Assembly (NCBI RefSeq): GCF_019511525.1
Contig: NZ_JAEUAT010000019.1
Coordinates: 1-64,000, forward strand
Direction: 5' to 3'
Origin: Rhizobium cauense
GTDB taxonomy: Bacteria > Pseudomonadota > Alphaproteobacteria > Rhizobiales > Rhizobiaceae
Length of the DNA: 64,000 bases
Shown: piece by piece, positions 17,053-26,052 of the stretch
How positions within the stretch are numbered: the stretch's first letter is position 1
Layout: each line of letters opens with the position of its first letter
The notes under the pieces: generated by a model
What the model saw: only the letters and a program-made list of their open reading frames with translations
What the model was told of the DNA's origin: nothing
Database searches by the model: none
Program-made: the position numbers and the translations under genes

Positions 17053-18267
17053 ATGCCGAAGCCCTTAACTCCTCGTACAATCGAACTGGTCAAGCAGAGC
17101 GTTCCGGCCCTTGCCGCCAACGGCCCGGACATCACGCGCCGCATGTATTCGATACTCTTTCAGGACGACCATATCAGGGAGTTGTTCAACCATGCGAACC
17201 AGGGGGAGGGCGGCTCTCAGGTGAAGGCTCTGGCCGCTGCCATCCTGGCTTACGCACAAAACGTCGAAAATTTATCCGTACTCCTTCCCGTGGTGGAGCG
17301 TATAGCGCACAAGCATATCGGGTATCATATCCTCCCGGAACATTATCCGTACGTCGCCAATGCGTTGCTTGCGGCAATCAAAGACGTGCTCGGTGACGCG
17401 GCAACAACCGAGTTGCTGGAGGCCTGGGGTGAAGCCTACTGGTTCCTTGCTGACATCCTCAAGGAACGGGAAGCTGATATCCGGTCTCAGTTGGAAGCCC
17501 AAGATGGCGGATGGACGGGATGGCGCGAGTTCAGGATAGAGGAACGGGCACGCGAGAGCAGCGTCGTGACCTCTTTCGTTGTTAGGCCGGTCGATGGTGG
17601 TCCTGTTGTTCGACATAAGCCGGGCCAGTATCTCACCGTCCGCCTCACGCTTCCGGACGGTCGCACAATCAAGCGCAACTACTCGATATCAACCGCACCA
17701 AACGATCAGGCATACCGTATTTCTGTTAAGCGGGAAGCCAACGGGCAGGGTGCGTCGAGATACCTCCATGATGCGGCGGAGGTTGGCACGGTTCTGGAAG
17801 TTACGCCGCCTGCCGGCGATTTTTATCTTCCTGACGAACCGCAGGCTCCCGTTGTTCTGTTGTCTGGCGGTGTCGGTCTAACGCCGATGATCAGCATTCT
17901 GGAGACGATCGCGACGGAGTATCCCGAAGTCGAAACGCACTTCGTTCACGGCGCCCTGAATGGGAAAACTCATGCGATGGATCGCCATGTCCGAACCCTG
18001 GCAAGCAAGCATGGGCGCTCGACGGTCAAGACATTCTATAGCGAACCTTCGAGTGAGGACGCGGCCGGCTATTCTCATGACCATGACGGCTTTATCACTG
18101 TCCCATGGTTGGAGCGGAACACGCCGTTTGGTTCCGCGGATTTCTACCTCTGCGGCCCCAGGCCTTTCCTTGCTGCTCTGGTCGGCGGATTGACGAAGGC
18201 CGGCGTCCCCTCGAGCCGAATACACTATGAATTCTTCGGTCCAACCGATGACGTTCTTGCTGCTTGA
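17053..18267 (+). CDS. hmp: flavohaemoglobin (nitric oxide dioxygenase)
   Basis: 404 residues, full length. It converts NO plus O2 to nitrate using NAD(P)H and FAD in the cytoplasm. The globin domain (1-145) has the proximal His in RIAHKHIGYHI and the distal Tyr/Gln region MYSILFQDD. The FAD domain has GQYLTV and RNYSIS; the NAD domain has LLSGGVGLTPM and the C-terminal YLCGPRPF and EFFGPTDD. It follows the haemoglobin fusion by 12 bases and shares the NsrR operators. Confidence 0.95.
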   Translation: MPKPLTPRTIELVKQSVPALAANGPDITRRMYSILFQDDHIRELFNHANQGEGGSQVKALAAAILAYAQNVENLSVLLPVVERIAHKHIGYHILPEHYPYVANALLAAIKDVLGDAATTELLEAWGEAYWFLADILKEREADIRSQLEAQDGGWTGWREFRIEERARESSVVTSFVVRPVDGGPVVRHKPGQYLTVRLTLPDGRTIKRNYSISTAPNDQAYRISVKREANGQGASRYLHDAAEVGTVLEVTPPAGDFYLPDEPQAPVVLLSGGVGLTPMISILETIATEYPEVETHFVHGALNGKTHAMDRHVRTLASKHGRSTVKTFYSEPSSEDAAGYSHDHDGFITVPWLERNTPFGSADFYLCGPRPFLAALVGGLTKAGVPSSRIHYEFFGPTDDVLAA

Positions 18268-18419
18268 CACGTCAAACTAAGATGGAGGCCCCACCATGGC
18301 TTGAGGCCCCATCGATCGCGGGGTCTTCCGCCGTCCTGGCACTGGCGACCGATGTGGATCGCCAGTTAACAATACGCGCCGGTGGGTTCGCCCAGAGTCC
18401 GAGTAAAGGTCAGCGATAG

Positions 18420-18683
18420 AGGAGGTCATCTAGCTCCGGATGCGTCGCCATATACACGTTTGCCGGTGACGCCGTGTTTGCAGTGGGTTTCGATCAGCCT
18501 GATTGGCACAACGGTTTCGAGCACGACCCCGAAGAAGCGGCTCGTGTCCGGATCGATCTCTTGCGGGAGCTGTCGGTGAGTGGCGAGTTGCTTGTGGCAA
18601 CCCACCTGCCGTTTCCCTCGGTTGGCCGCGTGGCGGTCGCTGGCGATGCGTTTCGCTGGGTGCCAGTCTTCTGGGACTACTGA
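18420..18683 (+). pseudogene. metallo-beta-lactamase-fold hydrolase, C-terminal remnant
   Basis: A frame open from 18420 without a proper start encodes YTFAGDAVFAVGFDQPDW, then FEHDPEEAARVRIDLLRELS, ELLVATHLPFPSVGRV and AFRWVPVFWDY. This is the C-terminal third of secreted MBL-fold hydrolases: GD with the bridging Asp, the D[PL]..A..TR.R helix and the last metal His in THLPFPS. The first two thirds, including HxHxDH, are absent. It lies just downstream of hmp. Confidence 0.65.
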
Positions 18684-18754
18684 TTGCTAGTGGACCAGGG
18701 AGAGATTTGCCTCTACCTGTATAGTACTGGCGCGTTTTGTCACTAATAGTTCCT

Positions 18755-18788
18755 GTACGAGGTCCCGGCAGTAGCTGCGACCTCGTAC
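18755..18788. repeat. perfect 10-bp inverted repeat
   Basis: GTACGAGGTC (18755-18764) and GACCTCGTAC (18779-18788) flank a 14-base loop, in the 330-base gap 18684-19012 between the MBL remnant and the membrane protein. There is no T tract. It may be a transcript-end stem-loop or a leftover of a mobile element. The rest of the gap has no visible gene. Confidence 0.5.
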
Positions 18789-19012
18789 TAGTTGGCCATA
18801 TCATTTCAGTATTATTGAACTCAATCTTGTAGCTTATAGATCCCGGTCTTTCGCCGACTTCTATCCCTGCTGTCTCCAACCATCCGTGCGGTCACTTGTT
18901 GCGGCCTTGCCGCAGGCAGGGACTCCTCGATCAAGTCCACCTCGCTTTTGGCGGACGAACCAATTGTCGCGTGACCTTTCAGTGCAACCATTCTCTCTAA
19001 GAAAGTGACTCC

Positions 19013-20164
19013 ATGCGGAAGCAGATCCTACCGCGAATACTGGTTCTCCCTGCGGCGGCGACGATCACCCTGGTCCCAGTCTCCGCACTCGCCCATGTAA
19101 AGTGGTTTGCGCCTTATATCGTGGGCGCTCCGCCGGAGCCGATTAGCAGCACATTGGGGGATATGTGGTTCTGGACAGGTATCGCCCTCGTCCTAACATT
19201 CTTCATCCTGGCCCGCATGATAGAACGGACGTCGATAGGCGAGGAAGCCATCAGCACGTTGAACTGGATGACGGATCCCCTTTGGAGGCGGCAGGACGAC
19301 TACATCAGGTCGATCATCGCGGCGTTCTTCGTGGCCATTTTTGCCGTCGGCGGCGTGTACCTGACACCGGACCTCAAGACGCCCGCCGAGTGGGTTTCAT
19401 GGCTTCAGCTTGTAATCGCGTGCTGCATATTTTCCAGACGGACGATGCCTATTGCTGGAATTGGGATCATTGCCCTCTGGATACTTGCTCTGCGGGACTA
19501 TGAACTCTTCCACCTTTTCGACTACCTCGCGCTTGGGCTTGGTGTCGCCGGATATCTCATACTTGAGCCTCTTAAGAATGAAGAATTGCGGTCGCGCCGT
19601 TTCGAGGCTCTGCGGTGGGGCCTTGCTATCGCGCTGATGTGGTCGAGCCTCGAAAAATTTGCGTTCCCGAGCTGGTTCTATCCTCTGGTTGTCGAGAAGC
19701 CGTTCCTTACGTTTGGCATGCCACGAGACGTCTTCATTCCCATGGCCGGGGTCACCGAGTTCACTCTTGGTTTCGGTTTGCTGTGGACGCCCTTAATCCG
19801 GAGGCTGTCCGCAATTGCGTTGCTCGTCATCTTCACAGCGGCTGTATGGCCATTCGGGCGTGTAGACCTGATTGGTCACGGCTTGATCATGGCTATTTTG
19901 ATCGCGGTCGCGGCGGACCATCGCAAAGGCGTTGACTTGATGACTGTCTTCAAACGCCGATTGGTCAACATCCCTGTCGGGCTCTCCGGCGCGCTGGTCA
20001 TCTTCTGCACGGCATATTGGGGGCTACACGGTGCGTTCTACGGGACGAGCCAGGATGCTGCTGTCGGTGAGGCAGCGAAGACAACTCACAGCTATAGTGC
20101 TGAGTATCCTCATGGTCCGGGCGGAGCGGAAGACCACAAGGCGGAGCCGCATTCACATCCATAA
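19013..20164 (+). CDS. polytopic membrane protein with His-rich tail (DoxX-like)
   Basis: 383 residues. An N-terminal signal-like segment ends ALAH, followed by VKWFAPYIVG. About eight to nine further hydrophobic helices follow (MWFWTGIALVLTFFILAR, IIAAFFVAIFAVGGVYL, WGLAIALMWSSLEKF, FTLGFGLLWTPLI, MAILIAVAAD). The WSSLEKF and TFGMP segments resemble DoxX-type membrane proteins. The C-terminus is rich in His, Glu and Asp (YPHGPGGAEDHKAEPHSHP), a possible metal-binding tail. Position behind the NsrR/Hmp genes suggests a redox or nitrosative stress link, but this is inference. Confidence 0.6.
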   Translation: MRKQILPRILVLPAAATITLVPVSALAHVKWFAPYIVGAPPEPISSTLGDMWFWTGIALVLTFFILARMIERTSIGEEAISTLNWMTDPLWRRQDDYIRSIIAAFFVAIFAVGGVYLTPDLKTPAEWVSWLQLVIACCIFSRRTMPIAGIGIIALWILALRDYELFHLFDYLALGLGVAGYLILEPLKNEELRSRRFEALRWGLAIALMWSSLEKFAFPSWFYPLVVEKPFLTFGMPRDVFIPMAGVTEFTLGFGLLWTPLIRRLSAIALLVIFTAAVWPFGRVDLIGHGLIMAILIAVAADHRKGVDLMTVFKRRLVNIPVGLSGALVIFCTAYWGLHGAFYGTSQDAAVGEAAKTTHSYSAEYPHGPGGAEDHKAEPHSHP

Positions 20165-20190
20165 GGCCGTCTGCGATTTGCCGATATCGG

Positions 20191-20221
20191 GGTCTGCATT
20201 GCTTAGCGAGCAATGCAGACC
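20191..20221. terminator. strong stem-loop after the membrane protein gene
   Basis: GGTCTGCATTGC (20191-20202) pairs perfectly with GCAATGCAGACC (20210-20221) around a seven-base loop, 27 bases after the stop at 20164. No T tract follows. The remainder of 20222-20453 shows no gene. Confidence 0.6.
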
Positions 20222-20453
20222 CAATGCTGTTAAAGGAACCGCGACGATCACCAAGTCAGCCAGCACCTCTCGTCGCTCGCTTGAACGCATGGCTGCCCCG
20301 GTCTGAGGCAGCGTGGTATCGCTCTCGTCGCAATATGAGCAACGCCGCCAATTCCAGATGACGAGAAACCGAAGGTTGGCGGTTTCGGTGGCGTCAATTT
20401 CTTGAGATTGTTTAAGATTTCGCCGTTAGGCCTTGCCCTGTGGGGAAGGGCGG

Positions 20454-20530
<77 letters not shown>

Positions 20531-20819
20531 TGCCGACGAGGGAGGGCAATACACGGTTCGCTTCGTGCCCGCAATATCTAAATCGCCTATCCCCATGCTG
20601 AATCTTGTAGTCAACCTTTGCGAGGTCAATCTCGGGAGGAGCGGCGTTGGCGCGGCCGGATGCGGTGTCGCGAGGCGCGGCTTTTTTCTTGAAAAGAAAG
20701 GGATTCGCCGCTAAGCAAAATTCATCTCTTCGTGCGATGCTTCGGATGAAGGGAGGCTCTGGATATGGGGCCGAGTGAAGTTTCGTGTGCGAAAGCCGCT
20801 AATTCGGAGGCGTGCAGCA

Positions 20820-21125
20820 ATGTCTGCCAAGATCTACCGTCCTGCCAAAACCGCGATGCAATCCGGCAAGGCAAAGACAAATATTTGGGTTCTTGAGTTC
20901 GATCAGGAAACGCCGCGCACCATCGACCCCATCATGGGCTACACGTCGTCTTCGGACATGCGCCAGCAGTTGAAGCTGACCTTTCAAACGCAGGAACTCG
21001 CCGAGGCCTACGCGAAGCGCAACGGTATCGAGTATCGGGTCATTACCCCGAAGGATCCACAACGCCAGACCGTGGCCTATCCCGACAATTTCCGCTATAC
21101 GCGGACGCAGCCCTGGACGCACTGA
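20820..21125 (+). CDS. ETC complex I subunit (NDUFS4-like, PF04800 type)
   Basis: 101 residues from the ATG with CGGAGG upstream; the upstream in-frame part is not needed. Sequence such as KIYRPAKTAMQSGKAKTNIW, LEFDQETPRTIDPIMGYTSS, LTFQTQELAEAYAKRNGIEY and the C-terminal YPDNFRY...PWTH is typical of the alphaproteobacterial relative of mitochondrial NDUFS4, an accessory subunit of NADH:quinone oxidoreductase on the cytoplasmic arm. It stands alone between tRNA-Pro and tRNA-Arg, not with nuo genes. Confidence 0.9.
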   Translation: MSAKIYRPAKTAMQSGKAKTNIWVLEFDQETPRTIDPIMGYTSSSDMRQQLKLTFQTQELAEAYAKRNGIEYRVITPKDPQRQTVAYPDNFRYTRTQPWTH

Positions 21126-21171
21126 TCCGCGTTCAGCCATGCCGATTCGACCGGAGGCAATCCGGTCATGC

Positions 21172-21248
<77 letters not shown>

Positions 21249-21380
21249 GCTATCTTCTTGAAATGTAATAGAAACTATCTTCTACATCTATCAATGTTGC
21301 CCGCAGAAAGGGACGCAAAGTCCCGAAAAAATCCCGGACCATCGCATTCCGATCAATTCTCTCCTGCTTATGAGTTGTGT

Positions 21381-22223
21381 TCAGCCTTTCGCAAAGTCCG
21401 CCACTGTGAGCGGAACGGGTCTGTAACCGTCAACGTCGGCAATGTCGTATTCCCGACCCAGTTCCGCCGCGACCAAGACCTGCCCGGATTTTGATATCAG
21501 CGCGGGATCCCGCCAAAGTCCGGCAATGATGTGGCCGATGAACCGGGGGGTCTCGGAGTTGGACAGGTCGAAGTATTCGGCGTTCTGCAACACGGCTTCG
21601 GTGCGTACCAGACCGGGATAGAGTGCGACGGCGGCGACATTGTGCGGGCGAAGCTCATGCGCGAAGTCCGCGGCCATCTTATCGGCCGCAGCTTTGGCCA
21701 TGCCATAGATCGCGTTGCCGTCGTAGAGTTGAGCTGCCCAGAATGAAATATTGACGATCAGACCGCGCTGCCTGGAGATCATTATCGGTGCCGCTGCACG
21801 CGATATCATGAACGCGGCCCTCAGCGCAGTGCCCATCATTGCGTCCCACCGCCAGATGGGCTGCTCCCAGAAAGGTCGAGGCCAGGTAAAGTCGCCATCC
21901 TCAACCATATTCTCATAGCCGGGCCATGCATTGTTTACCAGAATATCCAGCCTGTTACCGGCGCGAATCTCTTCCGCCACGCGCTCGGTTTCGGCATCGT
22001 TGCTGTGGTCGCAATGATGGATGACAACCCGTCCCGATAGTTTCGCAGCTTCAAGCTCGAGCCCCTCAAGCGATCCCGTCCGGTTGCCTCCGAGCCTTGC
22101 GTCGCTCTCAGAACGCGTCCTGCCGGTAACGTGTACCGTAGCGCCCTCCGCGAGCAGCGCGAGCGCAATTCCCCGACCGACACCGCGGCTTCCGCCTGTT
22201 ACCAGGGCGACGACATCTTTCAT
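21381..22223 (-). CDS. short-chain dehydrogenase/reductase (DHRS1-like)
   Basis: 280 residues from the ATG giving KDVVALVTGGSRGVGRG; the frame is open to 22280. The cofactor motif TGGSRGVGRG, the NNAW motif (LDILVNNAWPG) and the catalytic YGMAK with a serine in VNISFWAAQ are present. The long insertion (ENMVEDGDFTWPRPFWEQPI) is typical of the DHRS1-type subgroup. Substrate unknown. Not in an evident operon; two tiny membrane-protein genes lie upstream on the same strand. Confidence 0.85.
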   Translation of the reverse strand: MKDVVALVTGGSRGVGRGIALALLAEGATVHVTGRTRSESDARLGGNRTGSLEGLELEAAKLSGRVVIHHCDHSNDAETERVAEEIRAGNRLDILVNNAWPGYENMVEDGDFTWPRPFWEQPIWRWDAMMGTALRAAFMISRAAAPIMISRQRGLIVNISFWAAQLYDGNAIYGMAKAAADKMAADFAHELRPHNVAAVALYPGLVRTEAVLQNAEYFDLSNSETPRFIGHIIAGLWRDPALISKSGQVLVAAELGREYDIADVDGYRPVPLTVADFAKG

Positions 22224-22336
22224 GCTTGCTGAACTCCCGTCGACGACCCTTTGCAAGCGCGTGATTGTGCCTGGCCCCACGGGCTCCGGGTCAGTTTGAG
22301 CGTCTGGCTTTCAACGTCAGAGCGGCAGGCGTCGAC

Positions 22337-22453
22337 TTACCTTCGGGGAAAGTTGTTCCAACCCGACGCGCGCGCCTTGGCGAACACGATCTTGAGTTCG
22401 TGCCCCAAGTAGAGAATGCCAAAAATGACGATGATTGTGACGATGTCCCACAT
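22337..22453 (-). CDS. very small membrane protein (38 residues)
   Basis: The ATG at 22453 has GAGGGG seven bases upstream. The product begins MWDIVTIIVIFGILYLGHEL, one membrane helix, followed by a basic tail (KIVFAKARASGWNNFPRR). The order of hydrophobic helix then positive tail and the good ribosome site support a real gene too short for normal gene finders. Function unknown. Confidence 0.5.
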   Translation of the reverse strand: MWDIVTIIVIFGILYLGHELKIVFAKARASGWNNFPRR

Positions 22454-22618
22454 GCGCGTTCCCCTCTGCAATGTCCGGGTCACGCCCGACATTCTGGCAC
22501 CAATATGAAGCATAAAAGTGTCTCGAGCCTTACAGCCGGTACAAAAGATCGTGAGGCGCCACTGTCGGTTCCTCGCAAATACGAAAGGGCTGTACGGGTT
22601 GGCGGCAGAAGTTCGCCT

Positions 22619-22765
22619 TCACTGCGATGAATATACGAAAGCAGCCTTATAAACTGCGATGAACCCGCCGATCGCAACCACTGCTGCCAACGCCATTGCA
22701 AGCAGGATTACCGCCTTGGTCGCCTTGCTGTTGCCAGGCGTCTGATCACCATCCTCATTACGCAC
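22619..22765 (-). CDS. small membrane protein (48 residues)
   Basis: A GTG start at 22765 with AGGGATAGGA upstream. The N-terminus is charged (RNEDGDQTPGNSKATK), followed by a membrane helix (VILLAMALAAVVAIGGFIAV) and the tail YKAAFVYSSQ. The clean polarity argues for a real gene. It is on the same strand as the 38-residue gene and the SDR. No family is recognised. Confidence 0.5.
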   Translation of the reverse strand: MRNEDGDQTPGNSKATKAVILLAMALAAVVAIGGFIAVYKAAFVYSSQ

Positions 22766-23034
22766 CGTTCCTATCCCTCATTCTCTACTCATCGAATTCC
22801 GGGCGGTCGGTGGCGACGACAGTCTCGACCATGCCCGCCGAAGGTCTTGAAGGAATTCGACGTGGGGAGTCAATTGCTGCCTCGTCATGGCCAGATCTAT
22901 TGTCGTTTCCGCGGCTCTATTTGGCTAGGCCCTGGTCGAAATGCGGGCTTTCACTTTTCACGCTGCGATCGTTTTCTCACGTCAATTGGAACCCGCTTCC
23001 AGCCGATCGCAGCCCATTCCTGGAGAATGGTAAT

Positions 23035-23048
23035 TTGGAACGTTCCAA
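23035..23048. promoter_or_regulatory. LacI-family operator, distal copy
   Basis: The perfect palindrome TTGGAACGTTCCAA, flanked by AAT and TT that extend the symmetry. It is the same 14-mer as at 23201-23214, 166 bases away. It is the expected size and form (CG centre) for a LacI-family operator. Confidence 0.75.
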
Positions 23049-23191
23049 TTATTCCTGGTGTTTGAAGACTTGCTTAGTGGCCAATACCGATCTGATGGGA
23101 TCGAGTTGCGTTGGCATTAAAATTGAACATTCACAGATAATCCATCGTCATCGCGTTCACCTAAAGGGGTTTTCTCTGTCGAAGTTTGTGC

Positions 23192-23221
23192 TTGACAAAT
23201 TTGGAACGTTCCAACTAATTA
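23192..23221 (+). promoter_or_regulatory. lacI promoter with operator in its spacer
   Basis: TTGACA (23192-23197) is a perfect -35 box; TAATTA (23216-23221) can serve as -10. The palindrome TTGGAACGTTCCAA occupies 23201-23214, almost the whole spacer, so a bound repressor would block RNA polymerase. The regulator gene starts 32 bases further on, which indicates autoregulation and control of the whole operon. Confidence 0.75.
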
Positions 23222-23252
23222 CCGGCGAAGTGGCGAAAGCCGGGAGGAATCC

Positions 23253-24299
23253 ATGACGAAGGGGCGGGTGACCGTCATTGACATCGCGAAAGCTGCCGGC
23301 GTTTCGAAGTCGACGGTTTCGCTGGTGCTGCAGGGGTCTCCGCTCGTAAGCGAAGCGACGCGATCCAAGGTGAATGCAGCAATGCGTGATCTCGGTTACG
23401 TCTACAATCGCGGGGCAGCCAATCTGCGCCAACCGAGTGCGAAGTCGAAGATCATCGGTGTCGTCGTCAACGATCTCACAAACAGCTTTTTTGCCGAGCT
23501 TGCCGTCGGCGTCGACATGGTCGTGCAGTCGGCCGGATTCGTGCAATTCCTCTCGAACACCAGCGAAAACATTGACAGGCAGCGTGAGGTCATCGCCTCG
23601 ATGAGGGAGCACGGCATTTCCGGGCTTATTGTTTCGCCCGCGCGCGCAACGGAAGCGGCCGATTTCAAGCCGCTTGTCGCCGCAGGCATACCTGTTGTCG
23701 TCGTTGTTCGCAGCCTGCCAGGCTCGAAGGTTTCGTCGATCGTATCCGACAATGCAGGAGGAACCGCGGCGGCCGTCGAGCACCTGGCGTCCCTCGGGCA
23801 CACGCGAATCGCATTCCTCGGCGGATTTCCCGATACCGCAGTCTTCGAGGAGCGCCTTGCAGGCTACGTCGACGGCATGAATGCCGCAGGCCTCGGCTTT
23901 CGCCAGGAACTTGTCGTCTCGTCGGCGCCATCAAGAGCGGGAGGGGCCGATGCGATCGGGTGGGCAATGGCCATGAGCGATCGACCGACGGCTGCGGTTT
24001 GCTTCAATGACGCCGTCGCCTTCGGCGCCTGTGATGGGCTACGCGCACGACATATGGAGCCGGGGCGGGACTTTGCAGTCGTCGGCTTCGACGACGTGAT
24101 CGAGGCTCAGACGGCGGTGCCGGCTCTTACGACGATTTCCGTCGATCCGCAAAGCATGGGCCGACGCGCGGCTCAGCTTCTCCTCAAGCAGATCAATGCC
24201 GGCAAAGCCGAGCCCGAGAGTGTGACAACCGCCGTCCGGCTCGTGGTTCGCGAGAGCTGCGGAGCTGCAGAGCGAAAGTCAGGGAGAAAGATGGCGTGA
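23253..24299 (+). CDS. LacI-family transcriptional repressor
   Basis: 348 residues. The N-terminal helix-turn-helix is canonical (VTVIDIAKAAGVSKSTVSLV, then a hinge with GYVYNRGAANLR); the ligand domain follows (IIGVVVNDLTNSFFAELAVG, GISGLIVSPA, VVGFDDVIEAQTAVPALTTI). It is the first gene of a catabolic operon: the next gene starts 139 bases downstream with no further operator. It should sense the imported sugar or a derivative. The palindromes upstream are its likely operators. Confidence 0.92.
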   Translation: MTKGRVTVIDIAKAAGVSKSTVSLVLQGSPLVSEATRSKVNAAMRDLGYVYNRGAANLRQPSAKSKIIGVVVNDLTNSFFAELAVGVDMVVQSAGFVQFLSNTSENIDRQREVIASMREHGISGLIVSPARATEAADFKPLVAAGIPVVVVVRSLPGSKVSSIVSDNAGGTAAAVEHLASLGHTRIAFLGGFPDTAVFEERLAGYVDGMNAAGLGFRQELVVSSAPSRAGGADAIGWAMAMSDRPTAAVCFNDAVAFGACDGLRARHMEPGRDFAVVGFDDVIEAQTAVPALTTISVDPQSMGRRAAQLLLKQINAGKAEPESVTTAVRLVVRESCGAAERKSGRKMA

Positions 24300-24438
24300 G
24301 AGTTCGTTGTAAATTCCGTGGCGGGGCGATTGGCGCAATTCGCGGTGTTGGCGGCGAAATCCTGTCCGCCGCGACCGTGCCTTTTGCCGCGAGGACCGGC
24401 ACAGCCGGGAAACTCGAATCTGGATCTGAGGCCTTGAA

Positions 24439-26052
24439 ATGAGCAAGCACATCACCCCAGCCGAGGCCGCCGCACTGATCCCCGACGGGGCCGTTGTGTC
24501 GGTGTCGTCGTCCAGCGGCCTTGGCTGCCCCGATCTGATGCTGAGGGCGATCGGTGAACGGTTCGATGAGACCGGCCACCCGCGGGACATCACGACGCTG
24601 CATCCGATCGCAGCGGGTGACATGAGCGGTATCAAGGGCGTCGACTACATCGCCAAGAAGGGGCTGCTCAAGCGTATCATCGGCGGCTCCTATCCATCCG
24701 GACCGTCAGGTGCGGAACCGCCGTTGATATGGCAGATGATCACGAGCAACGAGATACCGGCCTACAACATTCCCTCCGGAATCATGTTCGACATTCACCG
24801 CGAAGCGGCCGCCAAACGGCCAGGGGTCCTCACGAAAGTCGGCATGGACACCTTCGTTGATCCTCGGAAGCAGGGGTGTGCGATGAATGCGCTCGGGTCG
24901 GAGGAGGCGGTGGTCAAGCGCGTTTCGTTCGAAGGGGAGGACTGGCTTTTCTTCCCGTCGATCGTGCCACAGGTGGCGATTATTCGCGCCACGACCGCGG
25001 ACGAGCGCGGCAACCTCACCTATGAACACGAGGGCGCGTACCTTGGCGGGCTGGACCAGGCGTTGGCTGCCCGCAACAACGGCGGCATCGTCATCGCCCA
25101 GGTCAAGCGCATTGCCAAGGAAGGGTCGCTGAAGCCGCACGACGTGCGCATACCCGGCATGCTGGTGGACTACGTGATCGTCGATCCGGACCAGAAGCAA
25201 ACCACTCAAACGCTCTACGATCCAGCTATATCAGGCGAGGTTTTCCGGCCGCTGGACAGTTTCCGTGTGCCGGAATTCAATATTCAGAAGGTCATTGCGC
25301 GCCGCGTTGCACAGGAATTGCAGGCCGGCAGTTGCGTCAATCTCGGTTTCGGGATCTCAGCCAACGTGCCGCGAATCCTGCTGGAAGAAGGGCTGCACGG
25401 CTCGGTCACCTGGGTCATCGAGCAGGGTGCTGTCGGTGGTGTTCCCCTGCTGGACTTCGCTTTCGGCTGCGCGTCGAACGCCGACGCCTACATGCCGTCT
25501 CCATACCAGTTCACCTATTTCCAAGGCGCAGGCTTCGACGCGTCGCTCCTGTCTTTCCTCGAGATTGGCAAGGACGGGTCCGTCAATGTCTCGAAGCTCT
25601 CGTTCCGACCCCACGTGACAGCTGGTGCCGGGGGCTTCGTCGACATCACTGCGCGTGCCAAGAAGATCGTGTTCTCCGGTATGTTCAACGCAGGGGCAAA
25701 GCTTGCAATCGCCGACGGCAGGCTTGTCATCGAGAAGGAAGGCAAGCTGAAAAAGCTCGTCAACGAGGTCGAGCATGTCACCTTCTCGGGTAGCCGGGCG
25801 ATCGAGCAAGGCCAGGACATCACCTATGTCACTGAGCGGTGCGTGATGAAATTGACGCCCGAAGGCGTTGTCCTGACCGAAATCGCGCCGGGCGTCGATC
25901 TGCAATCCCACATCCTTGACCAATCGGAGTTCCCGCTCATTGTGGCCAAGGACCTCAAGATCATGGACGCCAAGCTCTTTGGCGAAGCAAGCATAGGTTT
26001 GTCCCTGCCGCGGAAGGGTGCTCGCGTCCTGGAAGGCGTCTTCAATGGCTAG
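24439..26052 (+). CDS. family I acyl-CoA:carboxylate CoA-transferase
   Basis: 537 residues, a fused alpha-beta form like YdiF or propionate CoA-transferase. It moves CoA between acids via a glutamyl-CoA thioester; the catalytic Glu is E328 in VIEQGAVGG. Other motifs: the N-terminal VVSVSSSSGLGCPDLML, QVAIIRATTADERGNLTYEH and FGISANVPRIL. Activation of an organic acid to its CoA thioester is the likely job here. It overlaps the enoyl-CoA hydratase gene by eight bases, so the two proteins probably act in sequence. The acid is unknown; acetate or acetoacetate is only the generic option. Confidence 0.88.
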   Translation: MSKHITPAEAAALIPDGAVVSVSSSSGLGCPDLMLRAIGERFDETGHPRDITTLHPIAAGDMSGIKGVDYIAKKGLLKRIIGGSYPSGPSGAEPPLIWQMITSNEIPAYNIPSGIMFDIHREAAAKRPGVLTKVGMDTFVDPRKQGCAMNALGSEEAVVKRVSFEGEDWLFFPSIVPQVAIIRATTADERGNLTYEHEGAYLGGLDQALAARNNGGIVIAQVKRIAKEGSLKPHDVRIPGMLVDYVIVDPDQKQTTQTLYDPAISGEVFRPLDSFRVPEFNIQKVIARRVAQELQAGSCVNLGFGISANVPRILLEEGLHGSVTWVIEQGAVGGVPLLDFAFGCASNADAYMPSPYQFTYFQGAGFDASLLSFLEIGKDGSVNVSKLSFRPHVTAGAGGFVDITARAKKIVFSGMFNAGAKLAIADGRLVIEKEGKLKKLVNEVEHVTFSGSRAIEQGQDITYVTERCVMKLTPEGVVLTEIAPGVDLQSHILDQSEFPLIVAKDLKIMDAKLFGEASIGLSLPRKGARVLEGVFNG

